NCBI RefSeq assembly: GCF_026240905.1
Contig: NZ_JAPEVI010000002.1
Coordinates: forward strand, 62,001 to 126,000
Source: Roseibium salinum
Lineage (GTDB): Bacteria > Pseudomonadota > Alphaproteobacteria > Rhizobiales > Stappiaceae
Direction: 5' to 3'
DNA length: 64,000 nt
Within the stretch, counting starts at the first letter, position 1; every line of letters starts with the position of its first letter. Below are positions 8,586-16,784 of this stretch, piece after piece. Made by a program: the position numbers and the translations under genes. The notes below the pieces were generated by a model, which was given only the letters and a program-made list of their open reading frames with translations, did not search any database and was not told the origin of the DNA.

Positions 8586-9903
8586 GCACCGCCCCTGCCG
8601 AGGAGGCGGCAACACGCCGCCAGAAATCAGACATGATACCCCCATCAAGATATTTTTCGAACTGGCGCCACGCCGGAAAGCCGCGCGTGAAGGTTTCCGC
8701 CGGCATGCGGGCGTCCTTGGCCGGGTAGACCGCCCCGCCGGCCGCCAGGGTGATCTCGTCCAGAGTGTCCAGGAGGTCCAGGGTCGGTTTGCCCCGGTTC
8801 GGAAAATCCAGGGCCAGCGTGACCCCGGGCCGCGGGAACGACAGCAGTCCGCTCGGCTGGTGATCGCCGAACACCTTGAGCACGGACAGGAACGATCCCT
8901 GCCGGGCCGCCGCCGCCCGAGCGATCAACTCACCGACGGCCTCCGGAGCCGCTTCGTAAGGAATGACGCACTGGTACTGGAAGAACCCCTTCCGGCCGAA
9001 CAGGCGGTTCCAGTTCGGCACGGCATCCAGCGGATAGAAGAACGGTTCATGGTGCACCACCCGCTTGCTCGGACGCGGCAGGTGATAGATGGCCGCGTTG
9101 AAAGCCGCAACTGCCGCACGCGGCAGTAGCGACACCGGCGGCGTGAACGGCAGACCCGGCTTGGTGCGCGGCGGCGTCACCCGGCGTCCTGCCTCCACGT
9201 GGTTGCCGCGGTGGAAGACCCCCCGCAGACCACCGGGGCCGGGATTGAGGGAATCGATCCACGCGACCGTATACTCATGGCTGTTATGCGATGTCCGGCT
9301 CAGATCGAGGAACTCGTCGATCCCCGAAAACCGCACGCTCTCGACTTCCACGGCATGACCCGGGATCCGTTTCAGGCCGATCTCGGCCCACAGAATGACT
9401 CCGGTCAATCCGCAGCCGCCAATCGTCGCCGAGAGCCACTCCGGGTTTTCCTGCGGCGAGCACACAAGGCGCGAGCCATCCGAGCGCAGCAGTTCCAGGC
9501 TGCGCACATGGTGTCCGAAACTGCCGGCCCGATGATGGTTCTTGCCGTGAACGTCGTTGGCAATGGCACCCCCGACCGTGACGTAGCGGGTTCCGGGCGT
9601 CACCGGCAGGAACCAGCCCCTGGGCACGAAATGGGTCAGGATGTCGGAAAGCAGGACACCCGCCTCACACCGCAGCACGCCGGTATCGCCGTCGAAGGAG
9701 ATGAACCGGTCGAGGCCGCGAAGGTTGACGAGCGTCCCCTGCCCGTTGAGACAGCTGTCGCCATAACTGCGGCCGTTGCCGAACGCCAGATACGGCCGGC
9801 CGCTTTCGGGCAGGCTGTCGCCCTGCCATTGCATCTGCAGGATGCGCTGCGGGCCGGCTTTCGGTGGGAGACCCCAGGATCGGTACTGTCCGTTTGATGC
9901 CAT
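8578..9903 (-). CDS. dprE1: DprE1-like FAD-dependent polyprenyl-phospho-ribose 2-oxidase
   Basis: A 441-residue VAO/PCMH-type flavoprotein. The FAD-binding signature is clear: N-G-R-S-Y-G-D (about residue 44), P-G-T-x-x-V-T-V-G-G-A-I-A-N-D (about residue 110) and H-G-K-N-H-H-x-A-G-S-F-G, which is nearly diagnostic for DprE1. Cys about 312 (in Q-Y-Q-C) and Lys about 343 (in V-L-K) are 31 residues apart, the same spacing as Cys387 and Lys418 of Mycobacterium tuberculosis DprE1. It oxidises the ribose C2-OH of the lipid-linked sugar. The ATG at 9903 shares its A with the TGA of the upstream HAD-UbiA gene, so the pair is coupled. Related genes occur in Azorhizobium, where D-arabinose decorates Nod factors. 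Confidence 0.88.
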   Translation of the reverse strand: MASNGQYRSWGLPPKAGPQRILQMQWQGDSLPESGRPYLAFGNGRSYGDSCLNGQGTLVNLRGLDRFISFDGDTGVLRCEAGVLLSDILTHFVPRGWFLPVTPGTRYVTVGGAIANDVHGKNHHRAGSFGHHVRSLELLRSDGSRLVCSPQENPEWLSATIGGCGLTGVILWAEIGLKRIPGHAVEVESVRFSGIDEFLDLSRTSHNSHEYTVAWIDSLNPGPGGLRGVFHRGNHVEAGRRVTPPRTKPGLPFTPPVSLLPRAAVAAFNAAIYHLPRPSKRVVHHEPFFYPLDAVPNWNRLFGRKGFFQYQCVIPYEAAPEAVGELIARAAAARQGSFLSVLKVFGDHQPSGLLSFPRPGVTLALDFPNRGKPTLDLLDTLDEITLAAGGAVYPAKDARMPAETFTRGFPAWRQFEKYLDGGIMSDFWRRVAASSAGAVHA

Positions 9904-11378
9904 CACAATGCCGCGATAATCGTGCCGGCTCCCAGGCCGGCCAGGGCGAGGCTGGTCCGATCGCGCGCGGCGAACACCAGCGGATCGTCATGCATCTCGC
10001 CGCGGCCGGTCTTGAGCCAGACCCGTGTCACCCAGTAGACGAGAATGGGAACACAAACCCATAGCATGTCCGGCCTGGCATAGGCGATCGAGACCTGCGG
10101 CGTGCTCAGGTAAAAGGCGAGCACGACGCCGGCGACGTAACCCGATCCAACCCCCATGCTGCGCAGCATGGGCAAGTCGTCAAGAACATATCCCCTGCCC
10201 GCACTCGACTGCTTGCCGTTCTTGCGCATCAGCAACAGTTCGGCGCAGCGCTTGGCCAGCGCAAGGCTGAGGAAGATGAACACCGAGAAGGTGAGCAGCC
10301 AGTTCGACAGGACGATCCCCGCGGCCGCTGCGCCGGCAAAGATCCGCGTCGTATAGAGCAGTGCCAGCGTCACCACATCGACCGACTCGATGCGTTTCAG
10401 GAAGAACGTGTAGGCGAGCGTCATGGCGTAATAGCCCGCAAGGATGAGCGCGAATTTCAAGGGCAGCAGCAAACAGAGTGCCGCGGAGATGCTCAGCAGA
10501 ACCGGAATGAGCGCCAGGCCGTGAGAGATCGGAAGCCGTCCGGATGCAAACGGCCGGTGCCGCTTGTTGGGATGGAGCCGGTCATCTTCCAGGTCGATGA
10601 TGTCGTTGAGCAGGTAGACGCTCGACGCACAGCAGCCGAAGGCGAAAAACGCGATCACAAGCTGGGTCATGGCGGTGCCGTCGGTGAACTTCAGTGCAGC
10701 GATCAGCGGTGCAAACAGCAGGAGGTTCTTCATCCATTGATGCAGACGCAGCGCGCGGACGTAGAGACCGAGGGTCGGTGTCTCACGCGGGAAAACGCCA
10801 TCGACATTCGCATTCTTTTTCGCCCAGTTGAGCAGCCGAGGTGAGGCATTGACCACGGTCGCATGACGGGCAGCGGACCAGATCGGGCAATCGTCCGAGG
10901 AGTTGCCGGCATAATCGAAGCCCGTGCTGCCGTATCGCTGGCGAAGGACCTTGAGCTTGTTGTGGCATGTCAGGTTGATCGTGCCGTTCGTGGCCAGCAC
11001 CTCCTCAAACAGCCCGAGACGGTCGGCAATACGCCGGGCAAGCGTCTCATAGGCGCCTGTCGCCAGAATGAGCCGCCGGCCCTGCGCCTTCTCGCGCGTC
11101 AGATATTCGACCAGCGGCAGGTTTACCGGCAGCGCGGTCAGGTCGAGCGATGTCCGGCGGGTTACCTCCGCCTTGAAGAAGGCCTTCCCCTTCATCAGCC
11201 ACAGGGGCAGGAGGAACACGCAAAGAAACGACCGTTTCAACAGCACGATGACCGATTCCACGAGCAGGTTGCTGTTGATGAGGGTCCCGTCGAGATCGAC
11301 GACGAGAGGTATCGACGGTTCCTGAGCCGCTTCCGCATCCGCGGTCCCGGCACTTACAGGAGTATCAAGTTGAAGCAT
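9903..11378 (-). CDS. HAD phosphatase-UbiA prenyltransferase fusion: polyprenyl-phosphate phosphoribosyltransferase
   Basis: A 491-residue two-domain protein. Residues about 24-215 are a HAD-type phosphatase (motif I D-L-D-G-T-L-I; motif II around A-T-G; a late G-N-S-S-D-D motif). Residues about 220-491 form a UbiA-type membrane prenyltransferase with about eight membrane spans, the first aspartate motif N-D-I-I-D-L-E-D-D and a K-R-x-R-P-F-A-S-G segment. The UbiA part matches the DPPR synthase group (mycobacterial Rv3806c), which joins polyprenyl phosphate to PRPP. The fused HAD domain would remove the 5-phosphate, a step done by a separate phosphatase in mycobacteria. ATG 11378 overlaps the flippase gene by 14 bases; the upstream extension lacks HAD features and was dropped. 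Confidence 0.85.
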   Translation of the reverse strand: MLQLDTPVSAGTADAEAAQEPSIPLVVDLDGTLINSNLLVESVIVLLKRSFLCVFLLPLWLMKGKAFFKAEVTRRTSLDLTALPVNLPLVEYLTREKAQGRRLILATGAYETLARRIADRLGLFEEVLATNGTINLTCHNKLKVLRQRYGSTGFDYAGNSSDDCPIWSAARHATVVNASPRLLNWAKKNANVDGVFPRETPTLGLYVRALRLHQWMKNLLLFAPLIAALKFTDGTAMTQLVIAFFAFGCCASSVYLLNDIIDLEDDRLHPNKRHRPFASGRLPISHGLALIPVLLSISAALCLLLPLKFALILAGYYAMTLAYTFFLKRIESVDVVTLALLYTTRIFAGAAAAGIVLSNWLLTFSVFIFLSLALAKRCAELLLMRKNGKQSSAGRGYVLDDLPMLRSMGVGSGYVAGVVLAFYLSTPQVSIAYARPDMLWVCVPILVYWVTRVWLKTGRGEMHDDPLVFAARDRTSLALAGLGAGTIIAAL

Positions 11379-12381
11379 GACTGCTCTCTCCCTGTGCAAC
11401 GCCCACCGACCCCGGCTGCTTCGGCCCGCGAAAGACCTCAAGCCCGAACCAGGCGCCCAAACCGATTGCCACCGCAAACCAGAGCGTTGCGAGCCGCACG
11501 ATCATGGTTACGGCGATAGCGACCGGGACACTTGCCCCGGCGTAAACCAGCAAAGTCGTCATCGCGACCTCCGCGCCGCCCAACCCGCCCGGCAGGAACG
11601 AAAATGCTCCCGCGAGCATGGCCACGGCATAAATGCCGATGGCGAGCGCCAGCCCGATCTCGAGACCAAGGGACTGTGCGATGAGATATGTTCCGACACC
11701 TTCGCCGCCCCAGGCGACCAGCCCGAGAACCGTTCCGATGACGGCGAGGCGGGTGTTCAGCATGGAGCGTACCGCACCCAGAAAGTCTCTTGCAGTGCCA
11801 AGCAGGGCGGCGGCGCGCGGCTGGCGGAGGCTCAGCGCCATGCGATCCAGACGCCCGATCACCACCGGATGCTGGAGCGCTGTCAGCGCCATGACCACGA
11901 GGAGGCCGGCAAAGGCGATCATGTATGCACCGGCGCCGGCATTCGTGAGGACGAGTGCGGCCAGCATGCTGATCACGACGAGATCCAGAAGACGCTCAGC
12001 GTAAAGCGCGGCCAGGCTCTGACGGGGACTGACGCCGAATGGCTGCAGATACAGGCTGCGCATCGCCTCCCCTGCCTTGCCCGGCGTTGCCGTGAGGGCA
12101 AACCCCGCCATGTAGATGGCGCAATGCCGCAGCGGCGGCACGGCGGCCGACCTCTCACCAAGGAGAAGCAGCCAGCGCCAGCAACGCAACGCGTAGTTCA
12201 CCAGAGACAGCAACAGCACAACAACGACTGTGCCGGTGTCCACCATGGCAATCGCGCGGAGGGTTTCCCGAATTTCGGTCGGAAACAGAAGCGGGAGGCA
12301 CAGAACCGCCGCAACAATTCCCAGTGGCAGGATTTTGCTGCCAAGGCGAAAGTACCTCACAGGAGAGCTGTCGGCGTCCAT
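11365..12381 (-). CDS. PF03706 (LPG-synthase TM-domain) family membrane protein, candidate lipid-linked sugar flippase
   Basis: A roughly 338-residue polytopic protein with eight or nine hydrophobic segments. It has the family pattern of an A-L-R-x-x-R-W segment after the second span, a T-P-G-K-A-G-E motif (about residue 100), an A-E-R-L-L-D segment, and late F-L-P-G-G-L-G-G-A-E. Members resemble the membrane half of MprF and the AglD/YbhN group and are often suspected of moving or using lipid-linked sugars. As first gene of the predicted polyprenyl-phospho-arabinose operon it is a good candidate to flip the donor, replacing the GtrA-type protein used by mycobacteria. ATG 12381 has GGGAA six bases upstream; ATG 12387 or GTG 12456 are alternatives. 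Confidence 0.72.
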   Translation of the reverse strand: MDADSSPVRYFRLGSKILPLGIVAAVLCLPLLFPTEIRETLRAIAMVDTGTVVVVLLLSLVNYALRCWRWLLLLGERSAAVPPLRHCAIYMAGFALTATPGKAGEAMRSLYLQPFGVSPRQSLAALYAERLLDLVVISMLAALVLTNAGAGAYMIAFAGLLVVMALTALQHPVVIGRLDRMALSLRQPRAAALLGTARDFLGAVRSMLNTRLAVIGTVLGLVAWGGEGVGTYLIAQSLGLEIGLALAIGIYAVAMLAGAFSFLPGGLGGAEVAMTTLLVYAGASVPVAIAVTMIVRLATLWFAVAIGLGAWFGLEVFRGPKQPGSVGVAQGESSHAST

Positions 12382-12938
12382 CTGCATTTCCCGGCTTGTG
12401 TTTCGTAAGGCCACCTGGAAGATGCTGGGCGCAAATATTGGGGATACGATGATCACTCTTTAGCGAAAACGCGGCAATTTATGTCGCCTTGAGCACCAAT
12501 CCGGGAATTTTTGTGGCGCCAAAAGGGCAGGCTAACCCTTTCATTTCGCAGCACATATCAACGGCGAAGAGGGTAACGTCGCTCCGGGCAAATTGGTTCC
12601 AATTCGATGAAATCTTCAATTCGTCCGGGCCCAACCCAAGCCGGACGCCTTAGTCGAGCCCAACCGGCCGCAGGGCCTTTTACCCATCATTAACCAACGC
12701 GTGCCGGCGCCGCGAACTCCCGGCGGGTTGGCCAACTGAGCGCCCTCCCCTCTCCCTTCTGCTGCGCACCTATTCGAAACACGTTTCAATTCATGCCGGT
12801 CCGCAACGACCTTCTTTGGATCCGGGCAGGCACCAGATAAAAAGTGTCGAGAGCGGCCGCGTGGATGCTCTACCGACACGCAGGCAGCCAGGAGCGGCAG
12901 CTGAAGCGTCGATTCGGCCGCCCTTTAGCCTCACCAAT

Positions 12939-12953
12939 GTTAGCAACTGCTAA
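12939..12953. repeat. TTAGCA-AC-TGCTAA inverted repeat, copy 1
   Basis: GTTAGCAACTGCTAA, with 6-bp arms TTAGCA and TGCTAA around AC. Identical over 15 bases to the copy at 13975-13989. Candidate protein-binding site. Confidence 0.55.
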
Positions 12954-13886
12954 TTTTCCTGCTTTTGTATTTAATATCAACTACTTGGGTTGCTTTCCTC
13001 GCCGATTGCACTAAATCTCGCGCGAAATCTGAGAGAACCCGGCGTGATTTTGAACCTATCCGTCAGAAAGTTTCAGATTTCCGTTTGACCATCACGCGCC
13101 GGGACTTCCGGACATGACGTGCCACGATTTCCGGAGACCCCTACCCTTCCATTTGAACCACAAGTTCGCCGAACGACGCAGCCGCCATGCTTCAGCCCAA
13201 CGGCAAACGAACGCACCACCTCCTTTGCCAAGACGAATATGCACACCGTGGCAGTGCCGGCCGGAGGAGATCATCACCAAGGCGAACCACCTTCCAAAGG
13301 CGCTGTCTGCACCCTCTTCCGGCAGAGCGCGACCACTCAGCCCTCTCACCATCCCGATTGCACTCTCCTTTGAACACGGACGCAGCACCAGATCGAAACG
13401 TTGTCGACCGTGCCCGGCACACCACATCACCTGTTGCGACGTTCCCCTGACTGGCGCGCGGCCGGCAGGCGCCACGCGGACCAACTTTTCTTCGCCCGGC
13501 TGCAAGGCGCCAGACGGGCGTGACTGCGGCGGTCGGCAGAGCGCTCGGCACGAACCCACAAAACCTGCGAACCGAAACTGAGGGCACTTGGATAACGGCA
13601 AACAGATCGGATCTGGCTGTCAGCGACCGGCAGCGGGCACTAAGTGACGGCCCAATCAGATTGCACACACTGGAACCAGAGCCGTCGCGACCAGGTCGCC
13701 CAAAGCCCTTATCCGAAGCATCAGGATCGACATCGCGACACCACCAGGCGCGGAGTGTCGGGGCACCAAGCGGCACAGCCAGAGCTGCGAGCGCAATACA
13801 CAGGTGCGTTTGGTCCAATGCCTCAGATCTCAGGCAATAAACTGAGGCCTACTCTTCGCAAGAGGCGCATCCACCGAACGGGCGGA

Positions 13887-13903
13887 CTTAGCAAACTGCT
13901 AAC
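13887..13903. repeat. TTAGCA-AAC-TGCTAA inverted repeat, copy 2
   Basis: Same 6-bp arms as copies 1 and 3, but with a three-base centre (AAC). It lies 88 bases before copy 3. Confidence 0.5.
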
Positions 13904-13974
13904 TTCGCACGAGTCCTCAGACCCGACAAACCAACAGGCCGTCGCCAGAGCAGGCTTGGATATTCTCCTGAAAA

Positions 13975-13989
13975 GTTAGCAACTGCTAA
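13975..13989. repeat. TTAGCA-AC-TGCTAA inverted repeat, copy 3
   Basis: Exact 15-base repeat of copy 1, about 1.04 kb away and in the same orientation. Confidence 0.55.
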
Positions 13990-14769
13990 GTTCACCCTTG
14001 CGAGACCTCAAGGCAGGACGGCTTCCTCGCACATGCTGGGGATGACTTTGCGTCCGTCCATACGCGCTACAAACCGACGGCACCTTTCGGGGCTGGCATT
14101 GCAGGAGTCGGCACTGATCTGGAGGGCACGGCTCTGTTGCTTGCACGAATTCGTCAAGACGCCGACCCGCCTGAACTGGCTGCCACGATTTCTCACGATG
14201 TCAGCGGCGGGGCGCTCTGCTCTAAAGAGCCGCTGCATCTGGTGCTCCAGCGATGTATCCGTCGGCACGAGAGGCCGTGGCGGTTTCCTACCGGTGACAC
14301 TCCGGCCGCCACCTACAACGTGCGGCAAGCCGGTGCGTCCCTATTCCTCGGCCCGGTGAGCTGCGCCGGCCAAGAACGCCTGAACTCGGCCATACGGATG
14401 CACCCTGGCTCGCGCCGACGCCGCTAAGACCTCTGCTTTGATCCGGGGCCTGGGTGTCGATCCAGGCTCCGCCATCGAGAGCCGGGGAGGGGAGCGCGGC
14501 TGGGAAGCCTCAACTCAAGCGAGATGCGTTCCTGATCCAGCTTGTCGCTGTGCATGGTCGAGTGGCGCAGGCAGCGAAACAGCGCACTTTCCAAAGCCGC
14601 TCTCGTCCCGGCAGCAGCTTCCGATTGCCGACCAGAAAGGCCTCCGCGGCAAATGACTTGCCCTCAGCCGGCTTACCAACAGGGGAGCGCACGTCGATCG
14701 GGCAACGCGCGCGCTTACCAGGGAGCCCGCGACACCGAGCCACGCGAAGTTCAACAGCGTTAACAGTTC

Positions 14770-14991
14770 CTAAACGCGGCCATCCTTCTCCAGGTCGGCA
14801 AGGCTCACCCGGTCGGCCATCTGCACCAGCCAGAACAACGTCCTTTTCTGCACGTCGTTCAACTGATCCATTCGGGAAATCTGCAGCACGGTTTCTCGGT
14901 GGGTGTGCCAGGCAAGGAAGAAATCAACGATGTCATTCACGTCATCGATGGAAGTGTTTCTTTCGGCCAACTGATTGCTTGCTCCCCTCAT
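14770..14991 (-). CDS. Small hypothetical protein (73 aa)
   Basis: Unlike the frames to its left, this frame encodes a sensible globular sequence: acidic and hydrophobic residues alternate (for example D-D-V-N-D-I-V-D-F-F and Q-K-R-T-L-F-W-L-V-Q) with predicted helices throughout. The ATG at 14991 has GGAA five bases upstream. It points away from the regulator gene starting at 15115, so the two would share a short divergent promoter region. I do not recognise the family; it could be a small regulatory or partner protein. Confidence is modest because it is short. Confidence 0.42.
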   Translation of the reverse strand: MRGASNQLAERNTSIDDVNDIVDFFLAWHTHRETVLQISRMDQLNDVQKRTLFWLVQMADRVSLADLEKDGRV

Positions 14992-15114
14992 TCATTCCGA
15001 TGAGAGTTTAGAAGCTCTTTGCAATCACCGAGCGTGAAAAAATCGTGAACCTGTTGGATGCGCCTCGAAAGTGCTATTCTATAAAAGTCCGGATTTTTGT
15101 CGAGGCTACGGGGA

Positions 15115-16758
15115 ATGCGCGCAAAAATATTGGAAATAAACCTGTTCGGGAGCTGTATCGTCCGCTCCCATGAACCCGGCGCGTTCGAAATCACGGGCAA
15201 GAAGCATCGTGCAATTTTCGCTTTGCTGGCGACGGCACCGCATGGCTGCAGAAGCCGGACGTTTCTGCAGGAAACGCTGTGGGGCGTCTCCTGCTATGAC
15301 ACCGGCCGCCAGAGCCTGCGCCGTGCCCTGTCCGACATCAAGTCGACCATGGGCCCCTATTTCTCCCAGCTGATCACCACCAACAATTCCGACGTCACCC
15401 TGGATCTGAACCGCGTGACCTTCAGCGGACGGCCGGGGCAGGGGACATTTCTGGAAGGTCTCGACGTGCCGTCACCGGATTTCCACGACTGGCGCGACTC
15501 CATCAGAGCCAATCCGGACCAGATCCATTCCCTGTTCCGGCCGGCTTCTTCGCCGCTCCCGCGCCCGCCCGTACCCACCGTTACGGTGCTGCCCCTGCTC
15601 AGCATCGAAAACAATCACGAATTGTCCGTCCTCGGAGACTGGTTCGCCGAAGAGATCTGCCGATCCCTTTCCCGAAGCAATCTTTTGGCCGTCATTTCAC
15701 ACCTGTCGAGCCGGGCGCTGGCGGGACGCCAGGTCGATATTGAGCATATTCGCACCAGGCTCGGCGTCGATTACTGCGTCAGCGGCAGCATCCGCATGTT
15801 CGATGATCAGGTGATCACCGACGTCGATTTTCTGGATGCAGTATCCGGGCGGATTCTGTGGACGCGGCGCTTCAGCGGCAAGGTCCGGGATTTTATCAGC
15901 GATGCCGGCCACGGGCTCAGGAGCATCGTGGAATCCGTCGGCAGCGCCATTGCCTCCGACACGCTGAGCTACGTCCGCGGCCGCCCCATCAGCGAAATCG
16001 CGGACCACAGGCTGCTCATGGCCGGTGTCAGCCTGATGCACAGAACCACCTTGCGGGATTTCGCAAAATCCCGCGAATTGCTGGACGAAGCCATCGACCG
16101 GTCGCCGCGATCGGCCGAAGTGCTCGCCTGGCGCGGGAAATGGCACGTGTTGAGTGTGTTTAACGGGTGGAGCACGGATGCTGCAAAGGACACCAAGAGC
16201 GCGGTCAATTGCACTGCCAAGGCCCTTGATATTGAACCGGAAAACGCCTTTTGCCTGACGATTGACGGTTTCGCGCACAACAATCTACTGAGGCGGTTGG
16301 ACGTTGCTTCCCAGCGGTACGAATCGGCTCTGGACCACAACCCGAACGAGGCTCTGTCCTGGCTGTTGCGCGGAACCTTGTTCGCCTTTCAGGATGCCGG
16401 CGCGCAAGCGGTCCATGCCGCTGAAAAGGCGCGTCAGCTGTCCCCGGTCGATCCCTTTAAGTACTATTTCGATTCGCTGAGCGCGACCGCCCATCTGGCG
16501 GCCGAAGACTACGAAACGGCGCTGAAATTCGCGGACAATTCTCTCGCCCGCAATCAGCGGCACTTGTCTACCCTTCGCGCGAAGATTACGGCGCTTCATT
16601 TCCTTGGAAGGGACGATGAAGCGCGCGATGTGGGAGATGAACTTCGCCGCCGGCAGCCTGACTTTTCTGTTGAAGGTTATATGCGTGCGCATCCGGCTGC
16701 GGACTATCAGCTCGGGCAAAACGCCGCTCGAGCATTGCGCGCGGCAGGTTTTCAGTAA
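15115..16758 (+). CDS. Transcriptional regulator: winged-helix (SARP/OmpR-type) + TolB-like + TPR domains
   Basis: A 547-residue protein. Residues about 5-90 form an OmpR/SARP-type winged helix (I-N-L-F-G start, R-A-I-F-A-L-L-A, L-W, R-Q-S-L-R-R-A-L-S-D-I). Residues about 150-290 resemble the TolB/FlgO-like domain found in adenylate-cyclase-type TPR regulators (V-T-V-L-P-L, G-D-W-F-A-E-E-I, Y-C-V-S-G-S-I, W-T-R-R-F). Residues about 310-520 carry tetratricopeptide repeats. Such proteins are cytoplasmic one-component activators with TPR ligand or protein sensing. ATG 15115 was preferred over TTG 15097 because the fold starts there. Only 26 bases separate it from the PAP2 gene, so it probably belongs to, and may control, the following operon. 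Confidence 0.78.
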   Translation: MRAKILEINLFGSCIVRSHEPGAFEITGKKHRAIFALLATAPHGCRSRTFLQETLWGVSCYDTGRQSLRRALSDIKSTMGPYFSQLITTNNSDVTLDLNRVTFSGRPGQGTFLEGLDVPSPDFHDWRDSIRANPDQIHSLFRPASSPLPRPPVPTVTVLPLLSIENNHELSVLGDWFAEEICRSLSRSNLLAVISHLSSRALAGRQVDIEHIRTRLGVDYCVSGSIRMFDDQVITDVDFLDAVSGRILWTRRFSGKVRDFISDAGHGLRSIVESVGSAIASDTLSYVRGRPISEIADHRLLMAGVSLMHRTTLRDFAKSRELLDEAIDRSPRSAEVLAWRGKWHVLSVFNGWSTDAAKDTKSAVNCTAKALDIEPENAFCLTIDGFAHNNLLRRLDVASQRYESALDHNPNEALSWLLRGTLFAFQDAGAQAVHAAEKARQLSPVDPFKYYFDSLSATAHLAAEDYETALKFADNSLARNQRHLSTLRAKITALHFLGRDDEARDVGDELRRRQPDFSVEGYMRAHPAADYQLGQNAARALRAAGFQ

Positions 16759-16784
16759 AATTTTTCAAAAAGGGGAAGGGCGAC

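Larger units (their letters stand above)
12457..14769. other. Gene-poor 2.3-kb region, no convincing gene
   Basis: Open frames of 60-208 codons exist on both strands, but all have poor, shadow-like composition (rich in R, P, S, C), overlap one another and lack good ribosome binding sites. I could not recognise any protein. The first 150 bases probably contain the promoter of the flippase/dprE operon. The region carries three TTAGCA-(N2-3)-TGCTAA inverted repeats, two of them identical over 15 bases. It may be decayed DNA, a dispersed intergenic repeat, or a cis-acting site cluster. Confidence 0.5.

Noticed and set aside
12616..14743. Open frames of 60-208 codons on both strands in the gap after the flippase gene.
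   Set aside because: They overlap each other, have arginine/proline/serine-rich shadow-like translations, lack ribosome binding sites, and match no family I know.
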